Source: Paenibacillus pasadenensis (GTDB taxonomy: Bacteria; Bacillota; Bacilli; Paenibacillales; Paenibacillaceae). Taken from it: 64,000 bases of DNA. The stretch covers positions 248,001 to 312,000 of the forward strand of contig NZ_JAMBOT010000002.1 of NCBI RefSeq assembly GCF_023715725.1. The letters are read 5' to 3'. How positions within the stretch are numbered: the first letter of the stretch is position 1; each line of letters opens with the position of its first letter. A program made the position numbers and the translations under genes. This document shows, piece by piece, positions 36,119 to 43,999 of the stretch. The notes beneath the pieces are model-generated. The model ran no database searches and was not told the DNA's origin. It saw only the letters and a program-made list of their open reading frames with translations.

Positions 36119-37596
36119 AAAACTGGCCTATGGCAGTGAAGATCTGGTCGGTTTTTGCAGCTGTGATGTTATGTCTGTTCATTGCCGTGTCTTCACTGCT
36201 GCCATCCATGTTGCGAGACTTTTTTACCGGTCAGATTTACGGTATGATTCAGGATTCGCAGCAGCCGTTTGAAAATCTGACCTTTGACCCTGCACAAGGG
36301 GTTTTTATAAGCAAAATGGACGATAACGGAACCGCTTCTCTACAGGCTATACCGAGAATCCCGGTGAGCTCAGAAACTAAAGTGGCTCTCCCGTCTAATG
36401 GAAGCAGAGAGTTTAGCGGTGTGGCTCAGACTACTACAACAGGGGGGCCGGATATTCGTCATCTGTATTTAAGCGGTGACCAGATCTACCTTTTGTTCAA
36501 TTCCGGGCAAGAGCTCTCCCAGAATATGTACTACCAGATCGCGCAGCAGGCCGCATCGCAGAAGGAGACGATAGCTACCTACGAGGGGCGTGTCGGCGGC
36601 CAAACTCTCTTTTACGTCATTAACAAAAAAAACGGAAGCAGCACCGATTCGCTTGTTTCATACACATGGGGAAGCTACCGGAACGAACAGGCGGGGGCGT
36701 TATTTAAAAATCTCAGCCTGCTGCTGGTTGCGCTGATGCTCCTATGCTGGATTCCATGTATATGGCTGTCCAGATATCTTTCCAAGCCGATTAACGAAAT
36801 GGAGACACAGATGACCCGCATCGCAGATCGCGACTGGCATGAGCCGGTTGATCTGCAGCGCCGCGATGAGATTGGGCGGCTGGCTAAAGCGTTTGAAACG
36901 ATGCGCCAGCGGCTCGTCCAGCAGGATCAGGCGCAGCAGTCCTATTTGCAGCATACCTCTCACGAGCTGAAAACACCGGTAATGGTCATTCATAGTTATG
37001 CGCATTCCATTAAAGACGGGGTTTTCCCAAAGGGCTCTTTGGAAAGCAGCATTGAAACGATCATTTCGGAGGCTGACCGATTGGATGAGCAAATTCATAG
37101 TCTTTTGCGGCTCAACCGGCTCCAATATGTGACGTCGACAACCCGTAAAAGCGAGATGAAGCCGCTTGAGATCAAAGAGGTGCTGGAGGATGTTGTACAG
37201 CGTCTTCGGTATCGCAGAGCCAATCTGGAATGGAGCGTTGATTTGGAGCCGTGGATCATTCAGGGCAGCCGGGAACAGTGGAAGGTTGTCTTCGAGAATA
37301 TTATCGACAACGCTATCCGTTATGCTTCAAAAGAAATTAAAGTTTCCGCAGTTAAAGGCGAGGGCCCCCGTTCCATGATCATTGAGATTTATAATGACGG
37401 GCCTCAGGTGGAGGAGTCGCTGCTGGCGAACATGTTTTCCACTTTCCGGACGGGGCCTTACGGCAAATTTGGACTTGGATTGGCGATTGTCAAACAGATC
37501 TTAAACAGCATCGGCGCGCAAATTGAAGTCGTGAATAAAAAGACCGGAGTTGCATTTAGAATCGCACTGCCGGAGGAGGAACCATCCGATGGATAA
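36115..37596 (+). CDS. sensor histidine kinase, HisKA/HATPase type
   Basis: Classical membrane sensor kinase of 493 residues, partner of the regulator it overlaps. It has a membrane segment near 7-29, an extracytoplasmic sensor region of about 165 residues without recognised domain, a second membrane segment near 195-217, a HAMP domain, phosphoacceptor His283 in HTSHELKTPV, the N-box NIIDNAIRYA near residue 395 and the G-box GKFGLGLAIVKQI. The ATG of the next gene, a sugar-type permease, lies inside the kinase 3' end (eight-base overlap), so sensor and transporter are translationally coupled. This suggests transporter-linked sensing. Confidence 0.94.
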   Translation: MKNWPMAVKIWSVFAAVMLCLFIAVSSLLPSMLRDFFTGQIYGMIQDSQQPFENLTFDPAQGVFISKMDDNGTASLQAIPRIPVSSETKVALPSNGSREFSGVAQTTTTGGPDIRHLYLSGDQIYLLFNSGQELSQNMYYQIAQQAASQKETIATYEGRVGGQTLFYVINKKNGSSTDSLVSYTWGSYRNEQAGALFKNLSLLLVALMLLCWIPCIWLSRYLSKPINEMETQMTRIADRDWHEPVDLQRRDEIGRLAKAFETMRQRLVQQDQAQQSYLQHTSHELKTPVMVIHSYAHSIKDGVFPKGSLESSIETIISEADRLDEQIHSLLRLNRLQYVTSTTRKSEMKPLEIKEVLEDVVQRLRYRRANLEWSVDLEPWIIQGSREQWKVVFENIIDNAIRYASKEIKVSAVKGEGPRSMIIEIYNDGPQVEESLLANMFSTFRTGPYGKFGLGLAIVKQILNSIGAQIEVVNKKTGVAFRIALPEEEPSDG

Positions 37597-38479
37597 GATG
37601 AATTTCGGCCGACGTCTCCTGCGGGTTTTCCGCTCCGACGGGTCGTACGCCGCATTGTTTTTAATTCCGAGCCTGGCAGGAGTGACGCTGTTTTTCTTCC
37701 TGCCCTTCGGGATCGGCTTTTATTATTCGCTTGTGGATACGCCGATCGACGGGAAACTGGTCGGCATCCGCAACTACTTGGATCTGTTAAGCAACAATTC
37801 GTTTAAAAGAGCGCTGTGGAATTCGTTTTTATTCACCGCTCTATGCGTACCGATCAATATGGTTCTTTCCCTGCTGCTTGCCAGCCTGCTGAACGGAAAG
37901 GTATACGGGCAGCGCTGGTTCCGCCTATCCTTTATCTCGCCGCTAGTCATACCGGTTGCTTCCGTCGTGTTGATTTGGCAGATTTTCTTTGAACGAAATG
38001 GAACTTTGAACGGCTGGTTGGAAGCTTGGGGTATGGCGCCGGTTGATTGGCTGGACAGCAATTCGGCGCTGTACATCGCGATTTTAATCTATATTTGGAA
38101 AAATGTAGGTTACAATATGTTGTTGTTTTTGGCAGGCTTGCAAAACGTGCCGGAGCATCTTTATGAAGCAGCCCGGATCGACGGAGCGGGAAAATGGCGG
38201 CAGTGGCGCTCCATCACCATCATTTATTTGACCCCGACTACATTCTTCGTCTTCATCATGTCAATCATCAATTCGTTTAAGGTATTCCGCGAAACGTACA
38301 TGCTTGCAGGCCCTTATCCGCATCAGAGCTTGTACATGCTGCAGCATTTTATGAATAACATGTTCCAGCAGCTCGATTATCAGAAAATGACCTCTGCGGC
38401 ATTTTTGATGGCCAGCGCGATTGTAATTATGGTGCTTGTCCTGTTTAGCGTAGAACGCCGGTTCAGCCGGTGGTTATAA
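37589..38479 (+). CDS. CUT1-type ABC transporter permease, MalF type
   Basis: Permease of 296 residues. I use ATG 37589, with GGAGGAGG about nine bases upstream, inside the end of the kinase gene. Six membrane helices are predicted; the EAA loop is EAARIDGAGKWRQWRSIT, so it should still dock an ATPase, although none is encoded in the window. The operon order is regulator, kinase, two permeases, HlyD-type adaptor, MacB-domain protein. The solute is unknown; the binding proteins at 42454-47454 are the probable partners because they share the operon's operator. Confidence 0.92.
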   Translation: MDKMNFGRRLLRVFRSDGSYAALFLIPSLAGVTLFFFLPFGIGFYYSLVDTPIDGKLVGIRNYLDLLSNNSFKRALWNSFLFTALCVPINMVLSLLLASLLNGKVYGQRWFRLSFISPLVIPVASVVLIWQIFFERNGTLNGWLEAWGMAPVDWLDSNSALYIAILIYIWKNVGYNMLLFLAGLQNVPEHLYEAARIDGAGKWRQWRSITIIYLTPTTFFVFIMSIINSFKVFRETYMLAGPYPHQSLYMLQHFMNNMFQQLDYQKMTSAAFLMASAIVIMVLVLFSVERRFSRWL

Positions 38480-38518
38480 ACGGGCGGTTCGAGGCAGTCG
38501 AAAGGAGAGTGGGGCCGA

Positions 38519-39445
38519 ATGGAATTCGGTAGCAGTATACTGCGTGGGAAAATTGGCAGCAGACTATACAAAGGAGTGCTAACGACATTTTTGGCGCTGC
38601 TTGTCGTCATCTTTGTTTTTCCCATTGTGATGACAACGATCCATTCGTTCAAAACGCCCGATGATATCAAAACCGAGCTCAAGCCGATTATTAAAAGCTC
38701 GGACGAAGATCAGCAGAAGGAAAAAGATAAAATCGGAGAAGAACCCAAATACGTGCAGCTTAAGCTGATTCCGTCCAAGGCGACGTTAAACGCTTATTAC
38801 GATATTTTGCTTGCACAGCCTCAGTTTTTGCTGCTCTTCTGGAATTCAATGAAACTGACCGTGCCGATTGTAATCGGACAGGTCCTTGTATCGGTGCTGG
38901 CCGCATATGCCTTTTCCCAGCTCCGGTTTCGCCTGAGGGAGCCGCTATTTTTTGCCTATATCGTGGTCATGCTGATGCCCTTCCAGGTTACACTTGTGCC
39001 TAACTATATCATGGCGAACTCGCTCGGACTGCTCAACACGGAATGGTCGATTATTTTACCGGGCATCTTCAGTGCTTTCGGAGTGTTCCTCATGCGGCAG
39101 TTCATGCAGGTCGTCCCCTACAGCTACATTGAAGCGGCTCGCATGGACGGGGCTGGGCATATGAAAATTTTGATTATGATCGTGCTTCCGATGTGCCGCT
39201 CCGGCATGGCCGCGCTGGCGGTGCTAGCTTTCATCGACAATTGGAACATGGTTGAGCAACCGCTTATTTTCCTGAAGGATGCGATCAAACAGCCTCTCTC
39301 CGTATACCTTGCCTACATTAGCGAGGACGATATCGGACTTGCGTTTGCGGCATCGGTTATTTACATGCTGCCTGCAATTCTGCTTATGCTTCATGCGGAA
39401 AAAGAGCTAGTCGAGGGCGTACAGCTTTCAGGCGTTAAAGGATAG
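38519..39445 (+). CDS. CUT1-type ABC transporter permease, MalG type
   Basis: Partner permease of 308 residues, slightly long for the family because of a charged insert of about 30 residues (DEDQQKEKDKIGEE) in the first extracytoplasmic loop. The EAA loop is EAARMDGAGHMKILIMIVLP and the C-terminus is GVQLSGVKG. ATG 38519 has AAGGAG about 12 bases upstream. It lies 40 bases after the first permease and 15 bases before the adaptor gene. The insert could contact the neighbouring adaptor or MacB-domain protein, which is speculation. Confidence 0.92.
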   Translation: MEFGSSILRGKIGSRLYKGVLTTFLALLVVIFVFPIVMTTIHSFKTPDDIKTELKPIIKSSDEDQQKEKDKIGEEPKYVQLKLIPSKATLNAYYDILLAQPQFLLLFWNSMKLTVPIVIGQVLVSVLAAYAFSQLRFRLREPLFFAYIVVMLMPFQVTLVPNYIMANSLGLLNTEWSIILPGIFSAFGVFLMRQFMQVVPYSYIEAARMDGAGHMKILIMIVLPMCRSGMAALAVLAFIDNWNMVEQPLIFLKDAIKQPLSVYLAYISEDDIGLAFAASVIYMLPAILLMLHAEKELVEGVQLSGVKG

Positions 39446-39459
39446 AAAGGAGAATCGAC

Positions 39460-40662
39460 ATGGAAGCAGCTGTTTTAACGGAAGAAAGATCCTCCGGTAA
39501 GTCGAAAAAGAAAAAAACAGGCGGCATCATTATCGCGTTTATTTTAATGATGATCGTGCTTACGTTATTTTCCAATACGATTCTGGAATACTCTCTGCCT
39601 AGAGTTTCGGCCGAAAGACCAAGCTTTGGCGGTCTGAGCTTTAAGGTTAACGGCACAGGCACGGTGGAATCGGCAGAAGAGGTCAAGGTGCTGGCCGAGT
39701 ATGGCGCATGGCCGGTGGAAGAAGTGGAGGTAGAGGTCGGCGACAAGGTCAAAAAGGGCCAAGCGCTTATCCGTTTTGATACATCGGCTGCGGAAGAGCA
39801 GATTGAGGCGGAGCAGCTGAACTACGAGAAACAGCAGATTGCGCTGGAAAAGCTGCAAACCAGCTACAAGGAAGCCAAACAGGTATTTGATGATAAACTG
39901 GCCGCCGGATTTAGGCGCGATATGGAGAGCGCTCAGCTTGATCTGGATGCTCAAAAGCGCAAAATCGACCGGCTTAGAGAGGAAATCAGCAAATATTCGG
40001 TGCTGACCTCCTCGGAGGAAGGCACGGTTACCGAGGTTCTCGCCGCAGTCGGTGCGACGGTAGCTCCAGGCTCAGCCGTTGTTAATCTAAAAAAAACATC
40101 GACCAGCTTTGAGTTTAAAGCCGACGTAACGAATGAACAGGCGAAACGGCTGAAGGCGGGGGATTCCATTAAAATTACGGTTCCAAGCCTTGATGACGCT
40201 GTGTTTGAGGTAAAAATTAAATCCGTTGGAACCAAAAAGCCTGATAAACAGGAGGGCCAGCAGAACAATCCGGGCGGAGGACAGCAGGAGAATACCGACC
40301 AGAAGGAGATTATCGCTGTACTTAAGGATAAAAGGCTGCAAGGTGGCGAGACCGGGGACTTTGAATGGTCCAAAAAGGCGGGTTCGGAACAGGAGCCGGA
40401 AATTTTAGTCCCGAACAGCGCGATTCGAGAAAGTAATGAGGACGGCAAATTTGTGTATGTGGTTTCGGAAAAAGAAGGCTCTCTCGGCAAGGAATATTAC
40501 ATTCGCAAAGTTAAGTTGACCGTGAAGGAATCGGATGCCGAATATACGGAAGTTAAAGACGGGATTAGCCCGGCTGACTTTGTTGTCACCTCCAGCAATA
40601 AGGCCATTGAAGAGGGCAAGCGGGTATTGGTGACGGATGAAGAGGAAAATGGATCGGAGTGA
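39460..40662 (+). CDS. HlyD/MacA-type membrane fusion (adaptor) protein
   Basis: Membrane-anchored adaptor of 400 residues of the type that bridges export pumps to the cell envelope. It has a short cytoplasmic Lys-rich start, one membrane segment (about 24-45), a biotinyl-lipoyl-like half domain (VEEVEVEVGDKVKKGQALI), a coiled coil (about 105-175), the second lipoyl half (SEEGTVTEVLAAVGATVAPG) and a beta-barrel region. ATG 39460 follows AAAGGAG. Such adaptors normally pair with MacB/LolCDE-like exporters. Here the neighbours are CUT1 import permeases and a MacB-periplasmic-domain protein without its own ATPase, an arrangement I do not recognise from characterised systems. Confidence 0.9.
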   Translation: MEAAVLTEERSSGKSKKKKTGGIIIAFILMMIVLTLFSNTILEYSLPRVSAERPSFGGLSFKVNGTGTVESAEEVKVLAEYGAWPVEEVEVEVGDKVKKGQALIRFDTSAAEEQIEAEQLNYEKQQIALEKLQTSYKEAKQVFDDKLAAGFRRDMESAQLDLDAQKRKIDRLREEISKYSVLTSSEEGTVTEVLAAVGATVAPGSAVVNLKKTSTSFEFKADVTNEQAKRLKAGDSIKITVPSLDDAVFEVKIKSVGTKKPDKQEGQQNNPGGGQQENTDQKEIIAVLKDKRLQGGETGDFEWSKKAGSEQEPEILVPNSAIRESNEDGKFVYVVSEKEGSLGKEYYIRKVKLTVKESDAEYTEVKDGISPADFVVTSSNKAIEEGKRVLVTDEEENGSE

Positions 40663-40667
40663 GGACA

Positions 40668-42044
40668 ATGCGCTTAGCTACCTTTCTGGTGGCCATCGGC
40701 ATGCTGCTGATGAGCTTCAGCAGCGTCTTTTCCGAAGCTGCCGTCATGGCATGGCAGCAGTCGGGCGGAACGATTGGCCCAGAGCGGTTTAATTTGCAGG
40801 CGGTCTCCGCTCCAGGCCAAACCGGGGCTGCCGGTTATACCGCCAAAGAGGCCAATAAGCTGATCGAATCCTGGAAGGGAGAAGCGGCCTATTCTATAAA
40901 AGGAACATTCCCCGTAAAGGCTGGCAGCCGCCAAAAGGAAGTTGAAACGGCGGGGATCGGCGGGAACTATAGCGACTTTACGTCCATTTTACTGGACAGA
41001 GGCAGCATGATTACGGAAGCCTCCAATGAACGAATGGACCAGGTCGTTGTCATTAGCGACAGCTTGGCCGATTACCTGTTCGGTTCAACCGATGTGCTTG
41101 GCAAGGAAATAATGATCCAAAACCAAAAGCTGCGAATCATCGGCGTATACAGCACCGAAAACAATCTGATGGATTGGATGAGCAGAGGCGTGAAGCCGGA
41201 GGTGCTCCTGCCTTCAAGCGTATTTGCCGAACTCAGCCCGGAGTCAAGAGTCGGAACGATTTTGCTGGAGGCGTCCGGAGACGCGCTCTTGAACGGGGAG
41301 ATGCAAGTAAATAAGGCGCTGCTGGAAAACAAGCTGACGCCAGGCGTTTATAAAATTGAAATCGGCGAAAAAGGCTGGCGTTTGATGAAGCAGCTGCCGC
41401 GTCTGCTGCCGGCGTTAACCGGCGTCATTATATTAGTGCTTGGATTGATCTGGATGCGGAGAATTGCCGGCGGCACCTACGGCCGCATGAAACGGGCGCT
41501 GAAAATCGGAGATTCGGATGAGGTCATGAAACGGGAAAGGCTTTATATGTTTAGGCAGATTCTGGTCTTTATTGCCATAGGGGCAAGCACAGTCGCTCTG
41601 GTGCTGCTCGCTCGCTTCTCCTTTTTCATCCCTTCGGAATATATCCCCGACCGCTGGATTGATTTGAACTTTTTCAAAACGAAGCTTTTTGAGCATTGGC
41701 AGGAGCAGCCCCCGCTATTTAGCCATATTCTTCCCTATCAATTATTGGAAGACCGGCTTGGCTCCTATATTCCGGTTGTTACGGCCGTCGGCCTGCTGCT
41801 GGGACTGCCGTTGTTTCTGCTCGGAATCCGTGAATGGAAAAGGAACGCTCTCCCGCTTGCTAAACGTTTTGTCCGTTTGTTTTACTGCATCGCATTCTGT
41901 TACTTGCTGTTAGGTCTGGTGATGCTGCTTATCGGACTGCCGCAGTTTATTTCACCGGGTTTATGGATTTCGCTGTTCGGATTTTGTCTGTTCTTCGCGG
42001 CTTATCAACAACCGAATCGAGAGGATGATTATGTTAAACATTAA
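40668..42044 (+). CDS. membrane protein with MacB-type periplasmic core domain
   Basis: Membrane protein of 458 residues, unassigned function. I use ATG 40668 after GGAGTGAGG; GTG 40659 in frame overlaps the adaptor stop. It has an N-terminal membrane segment, then an extracytoplasmic part with features of the MacB periplasmic core domain (ILLDRGSMITEASNERMDQ, DYLFGSTDVLGKEI, LRIIGVYS), and at least four C-terminal membrane helices (TGVIILVLGLIWM, QILVFIAIGASTVALVLLA and two more). In MacB the core domain sits in an FtsX-type permease with a fused or separate ATPase; here no ATP-binding protein is encoded. It closes the operon with the adaptor. It could form an envelope assembly with the adaptor and the permeases (inference). 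Confidence 0.8.
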   Translation: MRLATFLVAIGMLLMSFSSVFSEAAVMAWQQSGGTIGPERFNLQAVSAPGQTGAAGYTAKEANKLIESWKGEAAYSIKGTFPVKAGSRQKEVETAGIGGNYSDFTSILLDRGSMITEASNERMDQVVVISDSLADYLFGSTDVLGKEIMIQNQKLRIIGVYSTENNLMDWMSRGVKPEVLLPSSVFAELSPESRVGTILLEASGDALLNGEMQVNKALLENKLTPGVYKIEIGEKGWRLMKQLPRLLPALTGVIILVLGLIWMRRIAGGTYGRMKRALKIGDSDEVMKRERLYMFRQILVFIAIGASTVALVLLARFSFFIPSEYIPDRWIDLNFFKTKLFEHWQEQPPLFSHILPYQLLEDRLGSYIPVVTAVGLLLGLPLFLLGIREWKRNALPLAKRFVRLFYCIAFCYLLLGLVMLLIGLPQFISPGLWISLFGFCLFFAAYQQPNREDDYVKH

Positions 42045-42291
42045 ACTTAACGGTAAACAGGGTTTAGCTCTCTGTTTTCTGGCAAGCACAGTAGCACTGT
42101 CCGCCTGCAGCTCCGGAGCAGGTTGAAAAGGCCAAGGGGATCGTGCCGCAGCTGAAACGTTACGGCGGTATTGAGCCAAAAATCAGTGACCTAGTAAAGG
42201 AAGAGACGGCGCCGTTCTCAAGGGTGAAAAATCTGCCGAAGACGTGGCCAAGTCGCTGCAAAACAAAGTTATGCTTCATATGGAAGAGTAG
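42031..42291 (+). pseudogene. internally deleted binding-protein gene
   Basis: Remnant of a binding-protein gene like those at 42454 and 44000. ATG 42031 with GAGAGG starts a good lipoprotein signal and lipobox (STVALSACSSGAG) that meets a stop at 42123-42125. At that point the DNA jumps to the end of a binding-protein gene: EQVEKAKGIVPQLKRYGG and PKISDLVKEET are readable in another frame, and one T is missing near 42220, after which VAKSLQNKVML is readable in a further frame up to the old stop at 42289. The junction reads GAGCAGG, present in both parent segments, consistent with a deletion of about 1.1 kb between 7-base homologies. It follows the MacB-domain gene closely, so it was probably the operon's original binding protein. 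Confidence 0.85.
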
Positions 42292-42294
42292 CAT

Positions 42295-42338
42295 AAAGCC
42301 GATTTGCATCGAACCAGGTTTGAATCGGCTTTCTCTTG
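42295..42338 (+). terminator. terminator after the deleted binding-protein gene
   Basis: AAAGCCGATT pairs with AATCGGCTTT, followed by CTCTTGTT. It probably ends the operon that starts at 35438. Confidence 0.65.
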
Positions 42339-42348
42339 TTCGTCCGGC

Positions 42349-42400
42349 CCATGATTTCCCATAATTCTTTCATCTTTCTTCCGTAATTTTTCGCTAAACT
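42349..42400 (+). promoter_or_regulatory. operator and promoter of binding-protein gene 42454
   Basis: Ten-base-spaced boxes CCCATGATTT, CCCATAATTC and TTTCATCTTT; CATAAT starts at 42360, exactly 35 bases before the -10 box TAAACT (42395-42400). Confidence 0.7.
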
Positions 42401-42453
42401 ACCACCAGAAGCTCTTACAATGAATATTTTGATGATGGAAGGATGGAGTAAAA

Positions 42454-43833
42454 ATGAACGTTAAATCTTGGGGTAAAACGGGGCTGCTGGCATGTACAAG
42501 CGCGGCGCTGCTTGCAATTACGGCTTGCTCAAGCGGGGCGGGAACCAACGTTGAGAACGAAGGGGCAGCGCAGCAAAACAACACAAACAATCAGGGGTCA
42601 GGCGTGATTACGGTATCGGTCGTCACGTCTAACCGGTTTCTGGAGCAGGCAAAAGCGAAGTATGAAGCGGCAAATCCGGGCGTTAAAATTGAATTGAAAC
42701 AATCCTACGAACCTCCGAAACAGCAGGCCGGCTCGGCAACGATTGGCGGCTTCGGATACGATCCTGCTGCAGTTGAGAAGCATATGGCAACCGTTAACTC
42801 AGAGCTGATGAACGGTAATGCCGCCGATCTTATCATGGTCGATACGCTGGCATATTCCAAATATGCCGATAAAAAGCTGCTGGCCGATCTGCAGGCGTAT
42901 ATGAATAAAGAAAAAGGCTTTAACGAAGAAGATTACTATATGAATATTTTTGATGCAATGAAATACAAGGACGGTCTTTATGCTATCTCGCCTAACGTAA
43001 TCGCGAATGCGTGGATTGGCAATATGGATCGGATCAAAGACTTGAAGCTGGACCCGAAATCATGGACCTGGGCGCAGTTTTCTGAGCAGCTTGGCGAGCT
43101 TGCTAAAAAAGGCGGAGATCCTATCTTGCCTTATAGTCCTCCAGGCAACCTTCTCAATGATCGAATCGGGGAAAACTTGGACAAGTATTTGAACTGGAGC
43201 GACAAAAAAGCCGGCTTCGACAGCCCTGAATTCATTGCTCTGTTAAATGAAATTAAATCGTATTACGATAACAAAATTATGGTAGAGCCGGATCCAAGTA
43301 CGGGCGGCATGGGCAAAGCAATCCGCATGGGCGAGAAAATGAATATGAAGGAAGCTTTCCTGAATATGAAACTTGTCAGCTTTAGCTCGCTTGGTTTTGG
43401 CAATATGGCGTTTGAAAATTCGAAGGTGTTTTCACCTCCTACCGGGGACGGTAGCTCTGGCAACTCGTTTGCTGCCGGAATGCTGCTTGCGATGAATGAA
43501 AAATCAAAAAACAAAGATCAAGCCTGGGACTTCCTCAAATTCCTGCTATCGGAAGAGATGCAGTCGCTGCCGGATCTTGGCGGTCTGCCGGTTAATAAAA
43601 AGGCAGCAGAGGCTCAAATTAATGCTTTGACGAGCGGAGAAAATCCGTTGACCCAGGAACAAGTGGATGCGGCCAAAGAAATCATGCCGAAGCTGTCACG
43701 GTTCTCGGGAATTGAACCTAAAATCAGCGACCTTGTAAAGGCAGAGACGGAACCTTTCTTCAAAGGTGAAAAATCCGCTGAAGACGTGGCCAAATCGCTG
43801 CAAAACAAAGTTATGTTATACATGGAAGAGTAG
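42454..43833 (+). CDS. sugar-type ABC substrate-binding lipoprotein (tandem family, copy 2)
   Basis: Binding protein of 459 residues, lipobox ITAC (Cys25), Asn/Gln-rich linker, SBP_bac_1-type mature part (VVTSNRFLEQAKAKYEAANPG cut: family start; AWDFLKFLLSEEMQ; final MLYMEE). ATG 42454 follows GGAAGGATGG. It is monocistronic with its own operator, promoter and terminator. It is closely similar to the protein at 44000 over the full length and more distantly to 46075; all lie just after the permease operon that lost its own binding-protein copy. The three intact copies probably supply one transporter with different ligand preferences (inference). The ligand is unknown. Confidence 0.9.
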   Translation: MNVKSWGKTGLLACTSAALLAITACSSGAGTNVENEGAAQQNNTNNQGSGVITVSVVTSNRFLEQAKAKYEAANPGVKIELKQSYEPPKQQAGSATIGGFGYDPAAVEKHMATVNSELMNGNAADLIMVDTLAYSKYADKKLLADLQAYMNKEKGFNEEDYYMNIFDAMKYKDGLYAISPNVIANAWIGNMDRIKDLKLDPKSWTWAQFSEQLGELAKKGGDPILPYSPPGNLLNDRIGENLDKYLNWSDKKAGFDSPEFIALLNEIKSYYDNKIMVEPDPSTGGMGKAIRMGEKMNMKEAFLNMKLVSFSSLGFGNMAFENSKVFSPPTGDGSSGNSFAAGMLLAMNEKSKNKDQAWDFLKFLLSEEMQSLPDLGGLPVNKKAAEAQINALTSGENPLTQEQVDAAKEIMPKLSRFSGIEPKISDLVKAETEPFFKGEKSAEDVAKSLQNKVMLYMEE

Positions 43834-43837
43834 CCAG

Positions 43838-43880
43838 AAAGCCGATTCGCGTCGAACCAGATGCGGTTCGGCTTTTTCTT
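43838..43880 (+). terminator. terminator after binding-protein gene 42454
   Basis: AAAGCCGA pairs with TCGGCTTT, with a T-run (TTTTTCTTT) following. Confidence 0.7.
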
Positions 43881-43894
43881 TGTCCGGACCGGAC

Positions 43895-43945
43895 CACAAT
43901 TTCCCATAATTCTTTCATTATTCTTCCGTAATTTTCCGCTAAACT
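43895..43945 (+). promoter_or_regulatory. operator and promoter of binding-protein gene 44000
   Basis: Boxes CCACAATTT, CCCATAATTC and TTTCATTATT; CATAAT starts at 43905, 35 bases before the -10 box TAAACT (43940-43945). The next 50 bases of leader are also nearly the same as in the preceding copy. Confidence 0.7.
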
Positions 43946-43999
43946 ACCACCAGAAGCTCTTTAAAATGACCATTTTGATGATGGAAGGATGGAATAAAA

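Noticed and set aside
42410-42425. cre-like site AGAAGCTCTTACAAT in the leader of binding-protein gene 42454
   Set aside because: It shares 12 bases with the leaders at 26234 and 31263, but has at least three mismatches to the CcpA pattern and lies in a repeated leader; too weak to call.
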